Assembly (NCBI GenBank): GCA_025936205.1
Contig: JAICTU010000071.1
Span: 1-24,522, forward strand
Length of the DNA: 24,522 nt
Origin: Polyangiaceae bacterium
GTDB taxonomy: Bacteria > Myxococcota > Polyangia > Polyangiales > Polyangiaceae
Reading direction: 5' to 3'
Positions 15,908 through 24,253 of the stretch are shown here, piece after piece. The stretch's first letter is position 1. Every line of letters begins with the position of its first letter. A program made the translations under genes and the position numbers. The notes under the pieces are model-generated. The model had not been told where the DNA came from. It searched no databases and was given only the letters and a program-made list of their open reading frames with translations.

Positions 15908-15921
15908 TAACAACCGGTCAA
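15893..15921 (-). promoter_or_regulatory. Sigma-70-like promoter of tetR
   Basis: On the minus strand, -35 TTGACC (15921-15916), a 17-base spacer and -10 TATAAA (15898-15893). The distance from the -10 box to the ATG is six bases. Confidence 0.75.
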
Positions 15922-16043
15922 GCCGCGCGCCGGCCCCGCCCTGCGCTCGTGGGTCCACAGGTTGCGGGGCAGCGCGCTGGAACACCGAGCCATTCACGGT
16001 TGCTGGGATGCCGCCGTGGCCTCGGTGTCGCAAAGAAAGCGAC

Positions 16044-16931
16044 TCAGGGCGTCGTCGTTCCGGAACCGCTCGACGTCCCAGGGCCTGAGCTGCCGGAGGT
16101 CCCGGTACCGGAGGTCCCATGGGTGCCGGAGCTCGAGGAGCCCGATGGACTCGCGCTGTTGGAGCGACCGGTACCGCTCGAGCTGCCGCTCGTCGAGTTG
16201 CCGGACCGCTGCGAGCCGCCCTGCCGAGTCGTCGATTGCGAGCCGTTCATGCCCGGGCTTTGCTGGCCGGAGCGGGTGTCGGTGCCGCCCACGGTCGAGA
16301 TGTCGCTCTGCTGGATGCCCAGGCTGGTGGCGAGGGGGCCCGTGACCTGCCCCTGTTTGATCAGGCGCTGATTCATCGAGTACTGCTGCGCGAGCACCGC
16401 GGTGAGCCCCGCGCGAGTCTGGGGGCCATAAACGCCATCGATGGGGCCGTTGTAGTGACCGCGGTCTTTGAGGGAGTGCTGAACGGAACGGATCTGGTCA
16501 GGACCCAGCGATTGAAGATCCACGATCGTCACGTCGCTCCCGAAGACGCGCTGGACCTCCGCCGGGTCGATGCTCTGCCGAGCAGAAGAGCCCATGCTGG
16601 ACCCGCTCTGCATACCGGATGGCTGCATACCGGATGGCTGCGAGCCACCCATCGAGCCACTCTGGCTCGTGCTGCCCGAGCTGCCCGATGTGCTGCTCGT
16701 GCCGCTTCCCTGCGTGGCGCTTCCCTGCGTGCCACTTCCCTGCGTGCCACTTCCCTGCGTGCCACTTCCCTGCGTGCCACTTCCCTGCGTGCCACTTCCC
16801 TGCGTGCCGCTTCCCTGTGTGCCGTGAGGATCACCCTGGCTGCCCTGGCTCTGGGCGAAGGCGAGGGCCGGTATCAAGATCGCCGCACCCGCGGCAGACC
16901 GCATCGCCGTTCTGAACTGATTTCGTTTCAT
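16044..16931 (-). CDS. Secreted peptidoglycan-binding-like protein with Gly/Ser/Thr-rich repeats
   Basis: 295 residues from ATG 16931, behind a strong AGAGGAG ribosome site; an upstream extension of the frame is not needed. A Sec signal peptide (RTAMRSAAGAAILIPALAFA) is followed by eight GTQGS-type pentapeptides and a Ser/Gly/Met stretch with PSGMQ repeated. A single peptidoglycan-binding-1-like fold comes next (about 145-215: IRSVQHSLKDRGHYNGPIDG then VYGPQTRAGLTAVL), then a long Ser/Gly/Thr tail. The domain normally contacts cell wall or another polymer; no catalytic domain is present. It may be an extracellular or periplasmic linker protein. Separate from the efflux genes; the otsAB 3' end lies upstream of it. 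Confidence 0.82.
   Translation of the reverse strand: MKRNQFRTAMRSAAGAAILIPALAFAQSQGSQGDPHGTQGSGTQGSGTQGSGTQGSGTQGSGTQGSGTQGSATQGSGTSSTSGSSGSTSQSGSMGGSQPSGMQPSGMQSGSSMGSSARQSIDPAEVQRVFGSDVTIVDLQSLGPDQIRSVQHSLKDRGHYNGPIDGVYGPQTRAGLTAVLAQQYSMNQRLIKQGQVTGPLATSLGIQQSDISTVGGTDTRSGQQSPGMNGSQSTTRQGGSQRSGNSTSGSSSGTGRSNSASPSGSSSSGTHGTSGTGTSGSSGPGTSSGSGTTTP
16701..16822 (-). repeat. Eight 15-bp tandem repeats inside the secreted-protein gene
   Basis: Plus-strand unit TGCGTGCCACTTCCC occurs eight times at a 15-base period (CTTCCCTG at 16705, 16720, 16735 and so on to 16810), with a few base changes in the outer units. On the coding strand it encodes GTQGS. Confidence 0.95.
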
Positions 16932-17112
16932 AGCTGCTCCTCTGCTCAAACTGAGTTCGCGGCAGAAGGTGCAGCGCTCGTGCCATGCTCGGAAAATTCC
17001 ACGAAAGCGGAGACACAACTCGTTTTCGTCGGCGGTAGAGCCACAACACGTGCTAGGCAAGGCGCCACGGCGGGGCAGTTTGCCGAGCTCCCTCGCATCG
17101 GAGTGCGCACGC

Positions 17113-19323
17113 TCAGGTCAAATCCTCCTCGAGCAGCTCGCGGAGCAGCGGCCGCACATCGCTCTGCTCGTTCACATTGAAGCGAGCGCTCGTGAACGGT
17201 GTGCCGACGTGCACCGTGTACGCGCTGGGAGGCAAGGCGCGGAACAGCTCTTCGTCGGTCTGATCATCACCGATCGCCAAGACGAAGTCGGGCCGCAGCT
17301 CCAGCGCGAGCGTCACTGCCACCGCGCCCTTGTTCACCCCCGCGCCGCGGACTTCGATGACCTTCTTGCCCTCGAGCACCTGCAGCTCGAGGTTGGCCGT
17401 GAACTGTGTCAGCTCGTCGGCAAGTTCCTTGGCACGCTGGGCGCCCAGCTCGGGGTCGCTCCGCCGGTAGTGCCAGGCAATCGATCGATCCTTTTCCTCC
17501 AACAAAGAGCCTGCGACCTGGTTGACGTAGGCGCGCAGGATCGGGGCGATCTGTGCCTTCCAGTCCGGCGATTGGGGTTTGGTGAGGCGCCAGTCTTGCC
17601 CGCTCTCGCGCAGCCAGGCGCCATGCTCCGCGATCAGCCCCACGCCGCTGGCGCCGAGCCAGCGCTCGAGCGCGCCCCTTTCTCTGCCGGTGACGATGTA
17701 GACGCTGCGTTGGACTCTCGCGACCAGGCGCCGGAGGAGGTCCAGGAGCTCTCGATCGGGCGCGGCGAGCTGCGGCTCGGCGGCGATGGGTACGAGCGTG
17801 CCGTCATAGTCCAGGAGCAGCAGCGGCCGTTTCGCTTCGCGATAATTGCGCGCCAGCTCGCGCCGCAGCTCACGGTTCAGCAACTTGCTGCCCAAGCGCC
17901 TCTGCCGCTCCTTCACTTTGCCGAGCGAGTTCATGAAGTGCTGCGCCCAGCAGCGCGAGTCGTAGGCTCGCAGACGCTCGCGAATGGGTTCGCTTCGCCG
18001 CCGTTGCTCCTCCGGAGATAGGCTCAGCGCCTGATGTAAGGCTTCGGCGATCTCTTCCCAGTGATTGGGGTTGATCAAGATCGCCTCCGCCATCTCGCGC
18101 GAGGCACCGGCCATCTCGCTCAGGATCAAGGCACCCGAGCCGTCGCTCTTGCAGGCCAGATACTCCTTGGCGACCAGGTTCATGCCGTCGCGCAGCGGCG
18201 TGATCAAGCCGACGTGCGCCGCGCCGTACAGCGCGACGAGCTCGTCCTGGTCCACCGCGCGGTACTGGTACACGACCGGCACCCAGCCGAGCGTGCCGAA
18301 GCGGCCGTTGATCTCGCCTACCCGTTCGTCCAGCGCGCGCTTGAGCTGCTCGTATTCTGGCACCTCGACGCGAGAGGGAACGACCAGCGGTACGAACACC
18401 ACCTTCTCGTGCCACTCCGGAAAGCGCTCCAGAAAGAGCTCGTAGCCGCGCAGCCGGCTTTCGATGCCTTTGGTGTAGTCGAGGCGATCGACGGAGAGCA
18501 CGATCTTGCGTTGCCCGAGCTCGTCAACGATCTGCAAGCGGCGCTGGCGCACCTTCTCGCTGGCAGCAAGCTGCTCGAACTTGGTGAAGTCGACGCCGAG
18601 CGGAAAGGTATCCGCGCGCCTCAGCTCACCTCCGACCGTGATTTGGCCCAGATGGTGCTCGAGGCCGAGGATGCGCTGGACCGAATGCAGGAAGTACTGC
18701 GTGTACTCGTGCACATGGAACCCGATCAGATCGGCCCCGAGCATGCCGCGCAAGATCTCGCGCTTCCAGGGCGTCGGCAGCAGCCGAAAGAACTCGTAGG
18801 CAGGGAACGGCGTGTGCAGGAAGAAGCCCAGGTCGAGCCCGGGGTGGCGCTCGCGCAAGAGAGCCGGCAGCAGCAGAAGCTGATAGTCTTGCACCCAGAC
18901 CGTGTCGCCTTGCTGCACGAGACCGGACACCACGTTGCAGAAGGATTCGTTCACGCGCACATAGGTGTCCCAGTACTTGGGCTCATACTGGACGTACGAC
19001 GAGAAGTAGTGGAACAGTGGCCACAGCGTGCGATTGCAGAAGCCGTAGTAGAAGTCGTCGCTCTCCTCGCGCGTGAGGAACACGGGCTGAGCGCCCTGCT
19101 GTGCCAGCAGCTCGCGCGCACGGCCTCTCGCGGCGCCGGAAATCTCACTTCCGGGCCAGCCCACCCAGATCGATTCGAAGCCAGGCTCTTGCTGACGCCG
19201 GCCCTCGACATAGGCGCCGAAAGCGGTGATCAGCCCGCCGGTACTGGGCTTGCACTCCAGCTCGCCGTCGCCTTCATGCAGCGTGAACGGCAAACGATTG
19301 GAGACGATGACGAGTCGGGACAA
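17113..19323 (-). CDS. otsA-otsB fusion: Bifunctional trehalose-6-phosphate synthase/phosphatase
   Basis: 736 residues. The N-terminal GT20 synthase (about 1-470) makes trehalose-6-phosphate from UDP-glucose and glucose-6-phosphate. Visible motifs are SNRLP, the TGGL loop, DYQLLLLP, HTPFPAYEFFRLLP, SVDRLDYTKGIESRLRGYEL and LRDGMNLVAKEYLAC. The C-terminal HAD phosphatase (about 495-736) removes the phosphate: LLLDYDGTLVPI (nucleophile Asp), IVTGRERG, and GDDQTDEELF. It starts at TTG 19323, fixed by a strong GAGGAGG site four bases upstream. The gap to tspO is only 24 bases, so it is likely the last gene of the MEDS-kinase-tspO-otsAB run. Product: trehalose as compatible solute. Confidence 0.95.
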   Translation of the reverse strand: MSRLVIVSNRLPFTLHEGDGELECKPSTGGLITAFGAYVEGRRQQEPGFESIWVGWPGSEISGAARGRARELLAQQGAQPVFLTREESDDFYYGFCNRTLWPLFHYFSSYVQYEPKYWDTYVRVNESFCNVVSGLVQQGDTVWVQDYQLLLLPALLRERHPGLDLGFFLHTPFPAYEFFRLLPTPWKREILRGMLGADLIGFHVHEYTQYFLHSVQRILGLEHHLGQITVGGELRRADTFPLGVDFTKFEQLAASEKVRQRRLQIVDELGQRKIVLSVDRLDYTKGIESRLRGYELFLERFPEWHEKVVFVPLVVPSRVEVPEYEQLKRALDERVGEINGRFGTLGWVPVVYQYRAVDQDELVALYGAAHVGLITPLRDGMNLVAKEYLACKSDGSGALILSEMAGASREMAEAILINPNHWEEIAEALHQALSLSPEEQRRRSEPIRERLRAYDSRCWAQHFMNSLGKVKERQRRLGSKLLNRELRRELARNYREAKRPLLLLDYDGTLVPIAAEPQLAAPDRELLDLLRRLVARVQRSVYIVTGRERGALERWLGASGVGLIAEHGAWLRESGQDWRLTKPQSPDWKAQIAPILRAYVNQVAGSLLEEKDRSIAWHYRRSDPELGAQRAKELADELTQFTANLELQVLEGKKVIEVRGAGVNKGAVAVTLALELRPDFVLAIGDDQTDEELFRALPPSAYTVHVGTPFTSARFNVNEQSDVRPLLRELLEEDLT

Positions 19324-19347
19324 GATACCTCCTCGGGTCGCTTCGCG

Positions 19348-19845
19348 TCAGCCCGAGACCAACCACTTCGGGTTTTTCCGGATCACTTCTTCGTTGAGCA
19401 GGGCCGCAAAGCTGACCCAGGCGAGATACGGTGCCACGAGTGCAGCGGCGGTGGGATCGACCTTGCGAGCTTGCCGGAGGTAACTGCCCAGCGTCCCCCA
19501 GAGCAGTCCAAGGTCGAAGAGCGCGGCGCGCGGCCGGCGCTGGCCGAAGAACAGCGGTGACCAGGCCGCGTTCAGTGCCTGCTGGGCTCCCCACAGCGCC
19601 AGGGCGCGGGTGCGATCGCTCGACGGCTCGGCCCGATAGACTCGGGCCGCGGAGAGCGCGCTCGCGGCATAGAGGCCGGTCCAGACGGGGCCGAACGCGG
19701 CATCCGGTGGATTCAACGGGCTCTTGCGGACCCACCGGTACCACGGCTTGCCTCGACGGGTGGCGCGCGCGCCTGTCGCCGCCGTCAACACTGTGGCAAT
19801 CCCGATGACTGCAAAGGCCAGACCTGTTCGAAGTGAGGAACGCAT
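19348..19845 (-). CDS. tspO: TspO/MBR family membrane protein
   Basis: 165 residues, five hydrophobic segments. TspO hallmarks are PLNPPDAAFGPVWTGLYAAS, then ALNAAWSPLFFGQRRPRAAL and PYLAWVSFAALLNEEVIRKN. TspO proteins bind porphyrins and related ligands and modulate stress and tetrapyrrole-dependent responses; the family is often tryptophan-rich. The basic N-terminal segment (ATGARATRRGKPWYRWVRKS) is usual for the bacterial group. It sits 38 bases after the hybrid kinase and 24 bases before otsAB, so it is probably co-transcribed with both. Confidence 0.9.
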   Translation of the reverse strand: MRSSLRTGLAFAVIGIATVLTAATGARATRRGKPWYRWVRKSPLNPPDAAFGPVWTGLYAASALSAARVYRAEPSSDRTRALALWGAQQALNAAWSPLFFGQRRPRAALFDLGLLWGTLGSYLRQARKVDPTAAALVAPYLAWVSFAALLNEEVIRKNPKWLVSG

Positions 19846-19883
19846 GCTCGTCCGTCAGCAAGCTCCGTGCCCGGGTCGGCGCC

Positions 19884-21458
19884 TCAGCGCCCCGGTTGGT
19901 TCAAACGAGCGTCGATCGCGCGCACGAGCTCCTGCACGCCGACAGGTTTGACGAGGTGGCAATCGAAACCAGCGGCCACGGCGCGCTCTCGATCGCTCGG
20001 CTGTCCATAACCAGTGGCGGCGATCAGCGCAGGGCCCGTGCCGTGTTCAGCGCGCAGCCGGCGTGCCAGCTCGTAACCGTCAATATCGGGTAAGCCGACG
20101 TCCAGCACGCCGGCGTGCGGCGCGAGCTCACGCCAGCGCTCGAGCGCGCTCTGCGCGTCATGGGCAATGGCGGTGACGAATCCTTCGATGCCCAGCGCCT
20201 CCGCGAGCAACTCTGCAACATCGACATTGTCGTCGACGACGAGGATGCGGATGCCTCGTCGAGCCGCCCGCGGATGCGCAGCCGCCTGCTCCGGCGTGTC
20301 CGGTCCTCCCGGATGTGATTCGGGCGCTAACGTCTCGATCGGCAGCTCGACCGTGAACGTCGCGCCCGCGCCGGGCCCTTGGCTCTCCGCCACGATGCTG
20401 CCGCCGTGGCGTTCCACCAGCGTCTTGACGATGGCGAGCCCCAGGCCGAGGCCACCGCGCGCCGCATCGGTGATGCGGTACAGTTGCACGAACGGCTCGA
20501 AGATGCGCTCTAGCTCATGCGGTGCTATGCCGCGCCCGTTGTCGCGCACCATCACCCGCACGCGCTCGCCGTCGAGCGCCGTCGAGAGCTCGATCCGGCC
20601 TCCCCTCGGCGTGAACTTTGCGGCATTGGTGAGGAGATTTCCAAACACCTGCGTCAGCCGGACAGGATCGCCCTGTACCAGCACATCCGCCGCCCGCGTC
20701 ACGATCAACTCGTGATGGTTGCGCTCCAGGAGATGCGACGCGAGCTCGGCAGCTCGATCGAGGACGACGTTCAGCCGCACGGGCTCTCGGCGCAACTCGA
20801 TGTGACCGCGCTCCAGCCGTGAGATATCGAGCAGGTCGTCGACCAAGCGCGAGAGGTGGCGCGTGTGGCGCTCGATGACCTCGCGCTCGCGTGCGGCCTG
20901 AGGATACCCTTCGAGCAACTCGACCGCCGTGAGGATCGGCGCCAGCGGGTTGCGCAGCTCGTGCCCGAGCATGGCCAAGAACTCATCCTTGCGCTTCGCG
21001 GCCTCGAGCACATGCGCCGTTTCCAGCGCCGTGCCGACGAGATTTGCGGCGCTGCGGACGAGCACACGGTCCAACTCGAGGTCGAGCGGCTTGCTCTTGC
21101 CTGCCACCAGCCTGCCTCGCGCCGAGCCGATCGGCACGTCAACGGCGAGGCACCAGAGACGCTGGGGCTGCTCGAGGATGAACACTCCAGCGTCATCGGG
21201 CTCTCGCTCGAGTGCCTCCGTCAACCTCGCCAGCGCCTCGGCTTCTACCGGCTTGCCCCGCAGCGAGGCGCGAACCCTGCCGTCACGGCGGGTGAAATGC
21301 ACGAGCTCACAGCTCAGAGCCGTGGGCAGGGCATCGATCGCGATCTCGAAGGCCTCTTCCGGAGTACGGCCGACGCACAGCGTCGGCAGCGCATTCAGCG
21401 TCGCCAGATCACGAATGCAGCGATGCAGCCGGGTGCTGCTGGGCGACGCTTCTCGCAT
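19884..21458 (-). CDS. Hybrid sensor histidine kinase / response regulator
   Basis: 524 residues from ATG 21458 (an upstream TTG at 21470 would add four residues and overlap the MEDS gene by eight bases). A GAF-like input region (about 10-150) has no membrane helix, so sensing is cytosolic. HisKA follows with phospho-acceptor H165 (FLAMLGHELRNP), then HATPase with N277 (NLLTNAAKFTP), DNGRGI and GGLGLGLAI. The C-terminal receiver has D408/D409, phospho-acceptor D452 (LDVGLPDIDG) and K504. There is no output domain, so phosphate must pass on to another protein. The gene directly follows the MEDS sensor, pointing to a shared pathway. Confidence 0.92.
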   Translation of the reverse strand: MREASPSSTRLHRCIRDLATLNALPTLCVGRTPEEAFEIAIDALPTALSCELVHFTRRDGRVRASLRGKPVEAEALARLTEALEREPDDAGVFILEQPQRLWCLAVDVPIGSARGRLVAGKSKPLDLELDRVLVRSAANLVGTALETAHVLEAAKRKDEFLAMLGHELRNPLAPILTAVELLEGYPQAAREREVIERHTRHLSRLVDDLLDISRLERGHIELRREPVRLNVVLDRAAELASHLLERNHHELIVTRAADVLVQGDPVRLTQVFGNLLTNAAKFTPRGGRIELSTALDGERVRVMVRDNGRGIAPHELERIFEPFVQLYRITDAARGGLGLGLAIVKTLVERHGGSIVAESQGPGAGATFTVELPIETLAPESHPGGPDTPEQAAAHPRAARRGIRILVVDDNVDVAELLAEALGIEGFVTAIAHDAQSALERWRELAPHAGVLDVGLPDIDGYELARRLRAEHGTGPALIAATGYGQPSDRERAVAAGFDCHLVKPVGVQELVRAIDARLNQPGR

Positions 21459-21462
21459 GTCC

Positions 21463-22068
21463 TCAGGCAAGCGCGCGACGCCGGCGGATCTCTTCCAGCA
21501 TCTCCTTTGCCGGTGTGTAAAACGGATTCTCGTGCAGCACGCCGTTCATGACGGTGAGCGGGTGAGCGCGCAGCAAATCCATCATCATGGACCCGCTCAA
21601 CCGGCGCACGTCATACACGCACACGGTGGGAGTTTTTCCGCGGTTGAGCACCTCGTTGACGGTCGCCTCGTAAGCGACGAGTTGTTCGATGCCGGGTGGG
21701 TTGGAGAAGATCCAGCCCATCTGCCCGACCAGGCGCATCGGTGGCTTCCCGGTTGCCGCGTGCTCACGGATCAACTCCTCGAGCGCGGCCATCATCCGGT
21801 CGGAATCGAAGCAACCGCCCTTGAGGTGCGCCTCGTTCCAGGTCGTCACGTCGAGTAGGTCGCCCGAGGTGTCAGACTTGCGCAGGCGTGCTTCGTGCTC
21901 CGCCTGATGCACGGGATCCACGATGTAGACCGCCTTCTCGCCGCGCTTCATCCCTTCGGTGAAGAAGGGGTCGATCACTGCCTGCTCCTCCGCCGAACCC
22001 ATCACGAAGGCGCAGGCGTGGAAGTGATGGTGCATCTGCGAATGTGCGAGCGACTGGGCGAGGGACAT
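21463..22068 (-). CDS. MEDS (DcmR-type sensory) domain protein
   Basis: 201-residue single-domain protein. It has the MEDS features HHHFHACAFVMGSAEEQAVI, then FFTEGMKRGEKAVYIVD, ATGKPPMRLVGQMGWIFSNP, and TVCVYDVRRLSGSMMMDLLR with HPLTVMNGVLHENPFY. MEDS domains were described in regulators of methanogens and methylotrophs (DcmR) and often stand next to histidine kinases, with a proposed role in sensing small molecules. Here the stop lies four bases before ATG of the hybrid kinase, so the two are almost certainly coupled. There is no DNA-binding domain, hence a partner for the kinase is the best guess. Confidence 0.88.
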   Translation of the reverse strand: MSLAQSLAHSQMHHHFHACAFVMGSAEEQAVIDPFFTEGMKRGEKAVYIVDPVHQAEHEARLRKSDTSGDLLDVTTWNEAHLKGGCFDSDRMMAALEELIREHAATGKPPMRLVGQMGWIFSNPPGIEQLVAYEATVNEVLNRGKTPTVCVYDVRRLSGSMMMDLLRAHPLTVMNGVLHENPFYTPAKEMLEEIRRRRALA

Positions 22069-22941
22069 GGCACTGATTGTCTCACGCTCGCTGAAACATC
22101 GCCATCAAAGGCTGCCTGAAAAGCGGCCAGGGCGCGCCTCTTCACCAGCAACTCGCTGTCTCGGCGTGTCGCGCGCCCGCGTCCACGGCGCCGGGCGCGT
22201 GCTGCAAATGATGAGAATATCTCGCCGACGCACGGGCTGCGACCCGATGACTCGGGCGCTTGCCGACTTCTGCTACACCCAGCGGTTTGAGGAGCGCGGC
22301 GGCGCGCGTGAGTCCACTCGCGCCCTCATCCGCGAGCAGGACACCCGCAGGCGGGACATGTCTCCGGCTGCGACCAAGCGGGCCGCGAACACGAAGGTCG
22401 TGACGCTCTGCGGATGGGAGCCGGATTGAATATTTCCGTACCCACGGATCGACAAATCCCTGACGCGCAACGCGACCCGCTCTGGGACAGTCCGTCAGGA
22501 CCATTCTACCCGCCCGGGAGCGCCCGGCGAGGGACAACCGCTCGAGCGCTGCGTGCTCTTGTCAGCCGTTGCTCGGACTCGCCGCGAACGCGCTGCGCTG
22601 CGCCTCCGACGCACCGCATCTCCTGTGCTTCCCGGTCTGCTAGCGCTCGCAAATGCGGCTCAAAACACGGCAGCTACAGTAATCCAGTGAAACACGATTC
22701 TCCTGGAACTTCTGAGGGATGGCCCCCCTGCCGTAATGTCTGGGGCTGGTAGGTTTCGGCAAGATGTGCGATGTATTGGATCACTGATGGTGATGGGCTT
22801 TCGCAGGGTCCGTCGCAAGTGCAAGCTCGCAGCCCTGCAGCCTGTGCACCCTCGGCGTTGTAGCCACCGAGGGCAGGCCGGTCCTTGCCGCAGAGTCTCG
22901 TGTTGGCCTTTGTCGCTTTTGAACCCGATGGAGTGGTCCGG
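22069..22941. other. 873-base stretch without a supported gene
   Basis: Divergent intergenic region between the MEDS gene (minus) and the xylanase (plus), so it must hold both promoters. Open frames here (22067-22429 plus, 22142-22537 minus) are Arg-rich, match no family I know and overlap each other. A 7-bp hairpin CCCTCGG/CCGAGGG (22849-22873) lies 68 bases before the xylanase start. I see no tRNA, repeat array or insertion sequence. Confidence 0.5.
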
Positions 22942-24144
22942 ATGGCTTTGAAGAGATTTGTTACGAGCGCCGCGCTGGTCGTTCTTGGATGCGCCGATGT
23001 CCCCACGGACAGCGCTGAACTGCCGCCGTATGGGGGCTCCAACGTGCCGTTCGGTAGCGCCAACACTCCCTCCGCGAACCAACCGGAAGGCGACAACGCT
23101 GCCCCGGCCGCCAATGAGGCTGCGGAGGGCACGAATTCGGGAGCGAACCCGGTCTCGGCGGGCTCGCAGCCCACGAACGAAAACCCGAACGCCGATCTGC
23201 CGATCGCCAACACCGACCCCGGAGCGAACCCCGGCGGCGGCGACAACGGAGGGAACGATGGAACTGCCGCTCCCCCTGCGCAGAACGGCGCCGGGCAGAC
23301 CGACGGAATGACGGCTGGCAATGGCCAGAACGGCGGCCAGATGGGCTCGGGCCAGATGGGCAATGGGCAGAATGGCAATGGGCAGAACGGCAATGGGCAG
23401 AACGGCAATGGGCAGAACGGCAACGGCGGAATGCAGACGCCGCAGCCTCCCCCGCCCGCACCCCGTCCGGCGCTGGATTGCAACAACCAGCCCGCGCTGA
23501 CGGGCGGCACGCAGGCCTGCAACGTCAACGCCAGCGGCAACATCGACGGGCAAAACTGGTTCATGTGGTACAGCGGCTCGAACGGCTGCATCACGACCTA
23601 CCCGCAGGGCGGCTTCAAGGCGACCTGGAACAACTCGGGTGACTTCCTCGCCCGCTCGGGTCTGCAATTCGACGAGACGAAGACCTTCGATCAGTACGGC
23701 ACGATCGGCGCCGACATGGCCTTCAGCAAGACCGGCACCGGCGGCAACTACTCGTTCATCGGCATCTATGGCTGGTCGAACAATCCGCTCATCGAATACT
23801 ACATCGTCGAGAATTCATTTCAGAACGGGGTCACCACTCCGTACGGCACCAGCCAGAAGGGTCAGTTCACCGTCGACGGTGCCACGTACCGGGTCTACTC
23901 GGGCACGAAGCAAAATCAGCCGTCGATCCACGGCAACGCGAACTTCCAGCAGTACTTCAGCGTGCGCCAGACCCCTCGGACCTGCGGTCACATCTCCATC
24001 AGCGAGCACTTCAAGGCCTGGGCAGGCATGGGCATGGCGCTCGGCAAAATGTACGAGGCCAAGATCCTCGTCGAAGCGGGCGGTGGCTCCGGCAGCATCA
24101 ACTTCACCACCGCCTACGTGTCAGCGAGCGGCGGCGCGAACTGA
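22942..24144 (+). CDS. GH11 endo-1,4-beta-xylanase, lipoprotein with long Gly/Asn/Gln linker
   Basis: 400 residues. ATG 22942 (GGAG nine bases upstream) gives a lipoprotein signal, VVLGC with C17. A Pro/Asn/Gly-rich linker (18-178) includes six degenerate GQNGN-type repeats. The catalytic domain (about 179-400) is glycoside hydrolase family 11: GGFKATWNNSGDFLARSG, then IGIYGWSNNPLIEYYIVE with nucleophile E285, QPSIHGNANFQQYFSVRQ, and ILVEAGGGSGSI with acid/base E378. GH11 enzymes cut xylan internally. Most are freely secreted, so a lipid-anchored form on a roughly 160-residue tether suggests surface display. It ends before a strong terminator. Confidence 0.92.
   Translation: MALKRFVTSAALVVLGCADVPTDSAELPPYGGSNVPFGSANTPSANQPEGDNAAPAANEAAEGTNSGANPVSAGSQPTNENPNADLPIANTDPGANPGGGDNGGNDGTAAPPAQNGAGQTDGMTAGNGQNGGQMGSGQMGNGQNGNGQNGNGQNGNGQNGNGGMQTPQPPPPAPRPALDCNNQPALTGGTQACNVNASGNIDGQNWFMWYSGSNGCITTYPQGGFKATWNNSGDFLARSGLQFDETKTFDQYGTIGADMAFSKTGTGGNYSFIGIYGWSNNPLIEYYIVENSFQNGVTTPYGTSQKGQFTVDGATYRVYSGTKQNQPSIHGNANFQQYFSVRQTPRTCGHISISEHFKAWAGMGMALGKMYEAKILVEAGGGSGSINFTTAYVSASGGAN
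23335..23424 (+). repeat. Six degenerate 15-bp tandem repeats in the xylanase linker
   Basis: Six in-frame 15-base units. The last four (from 23365) are nearly identical GGGCAGAACGGCAAT, encoding GQNGN; the first two are variants (GQMGS, GQMGN). Confidence 0.9.
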
Positions 24145-24205
24145 GCCCGGGTTCTGCGGGGACACCCCGCGCCCCGGGTTCTGCGGGGACAGACACCCCG
24201 CACCC

Positions 24206-24248
24206 CGAGGTGCCCTCCGTCCACCGGCGCGAGGGCACCTCGCGTTTT
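24206..24248. terminator. Strong bidirectional terminator between xylanase and katG
   Basis: Perfect 12-bp stem CGAGGTGCCCTC (24206-24217) / GAGGGCACCTCG (24231-24242) with a 13-base loop, followed by CGTTTT (24243-24248). It lies between two convergent stop codons. Just upstream, a GGTTCTGCGGGGACA motif is present twice (24151 and 24177 areas). Confidence 0.85.
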
Positions 24249-24253
24249 GTGAC

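Noticed and set aside
22067..22537. Overlapping Arg-rich frames on both strands upstream of the xylanase
   Set aside because: No family similarity, no ribosome site, and typical of GC-rich shadow frames.
22660..23667. Long minus-strand frames opposite the xylanase linker
   Set aside because: Their low-complexity repeats are the complement of the linker repeats; the plus strand carries the GH11 domain.
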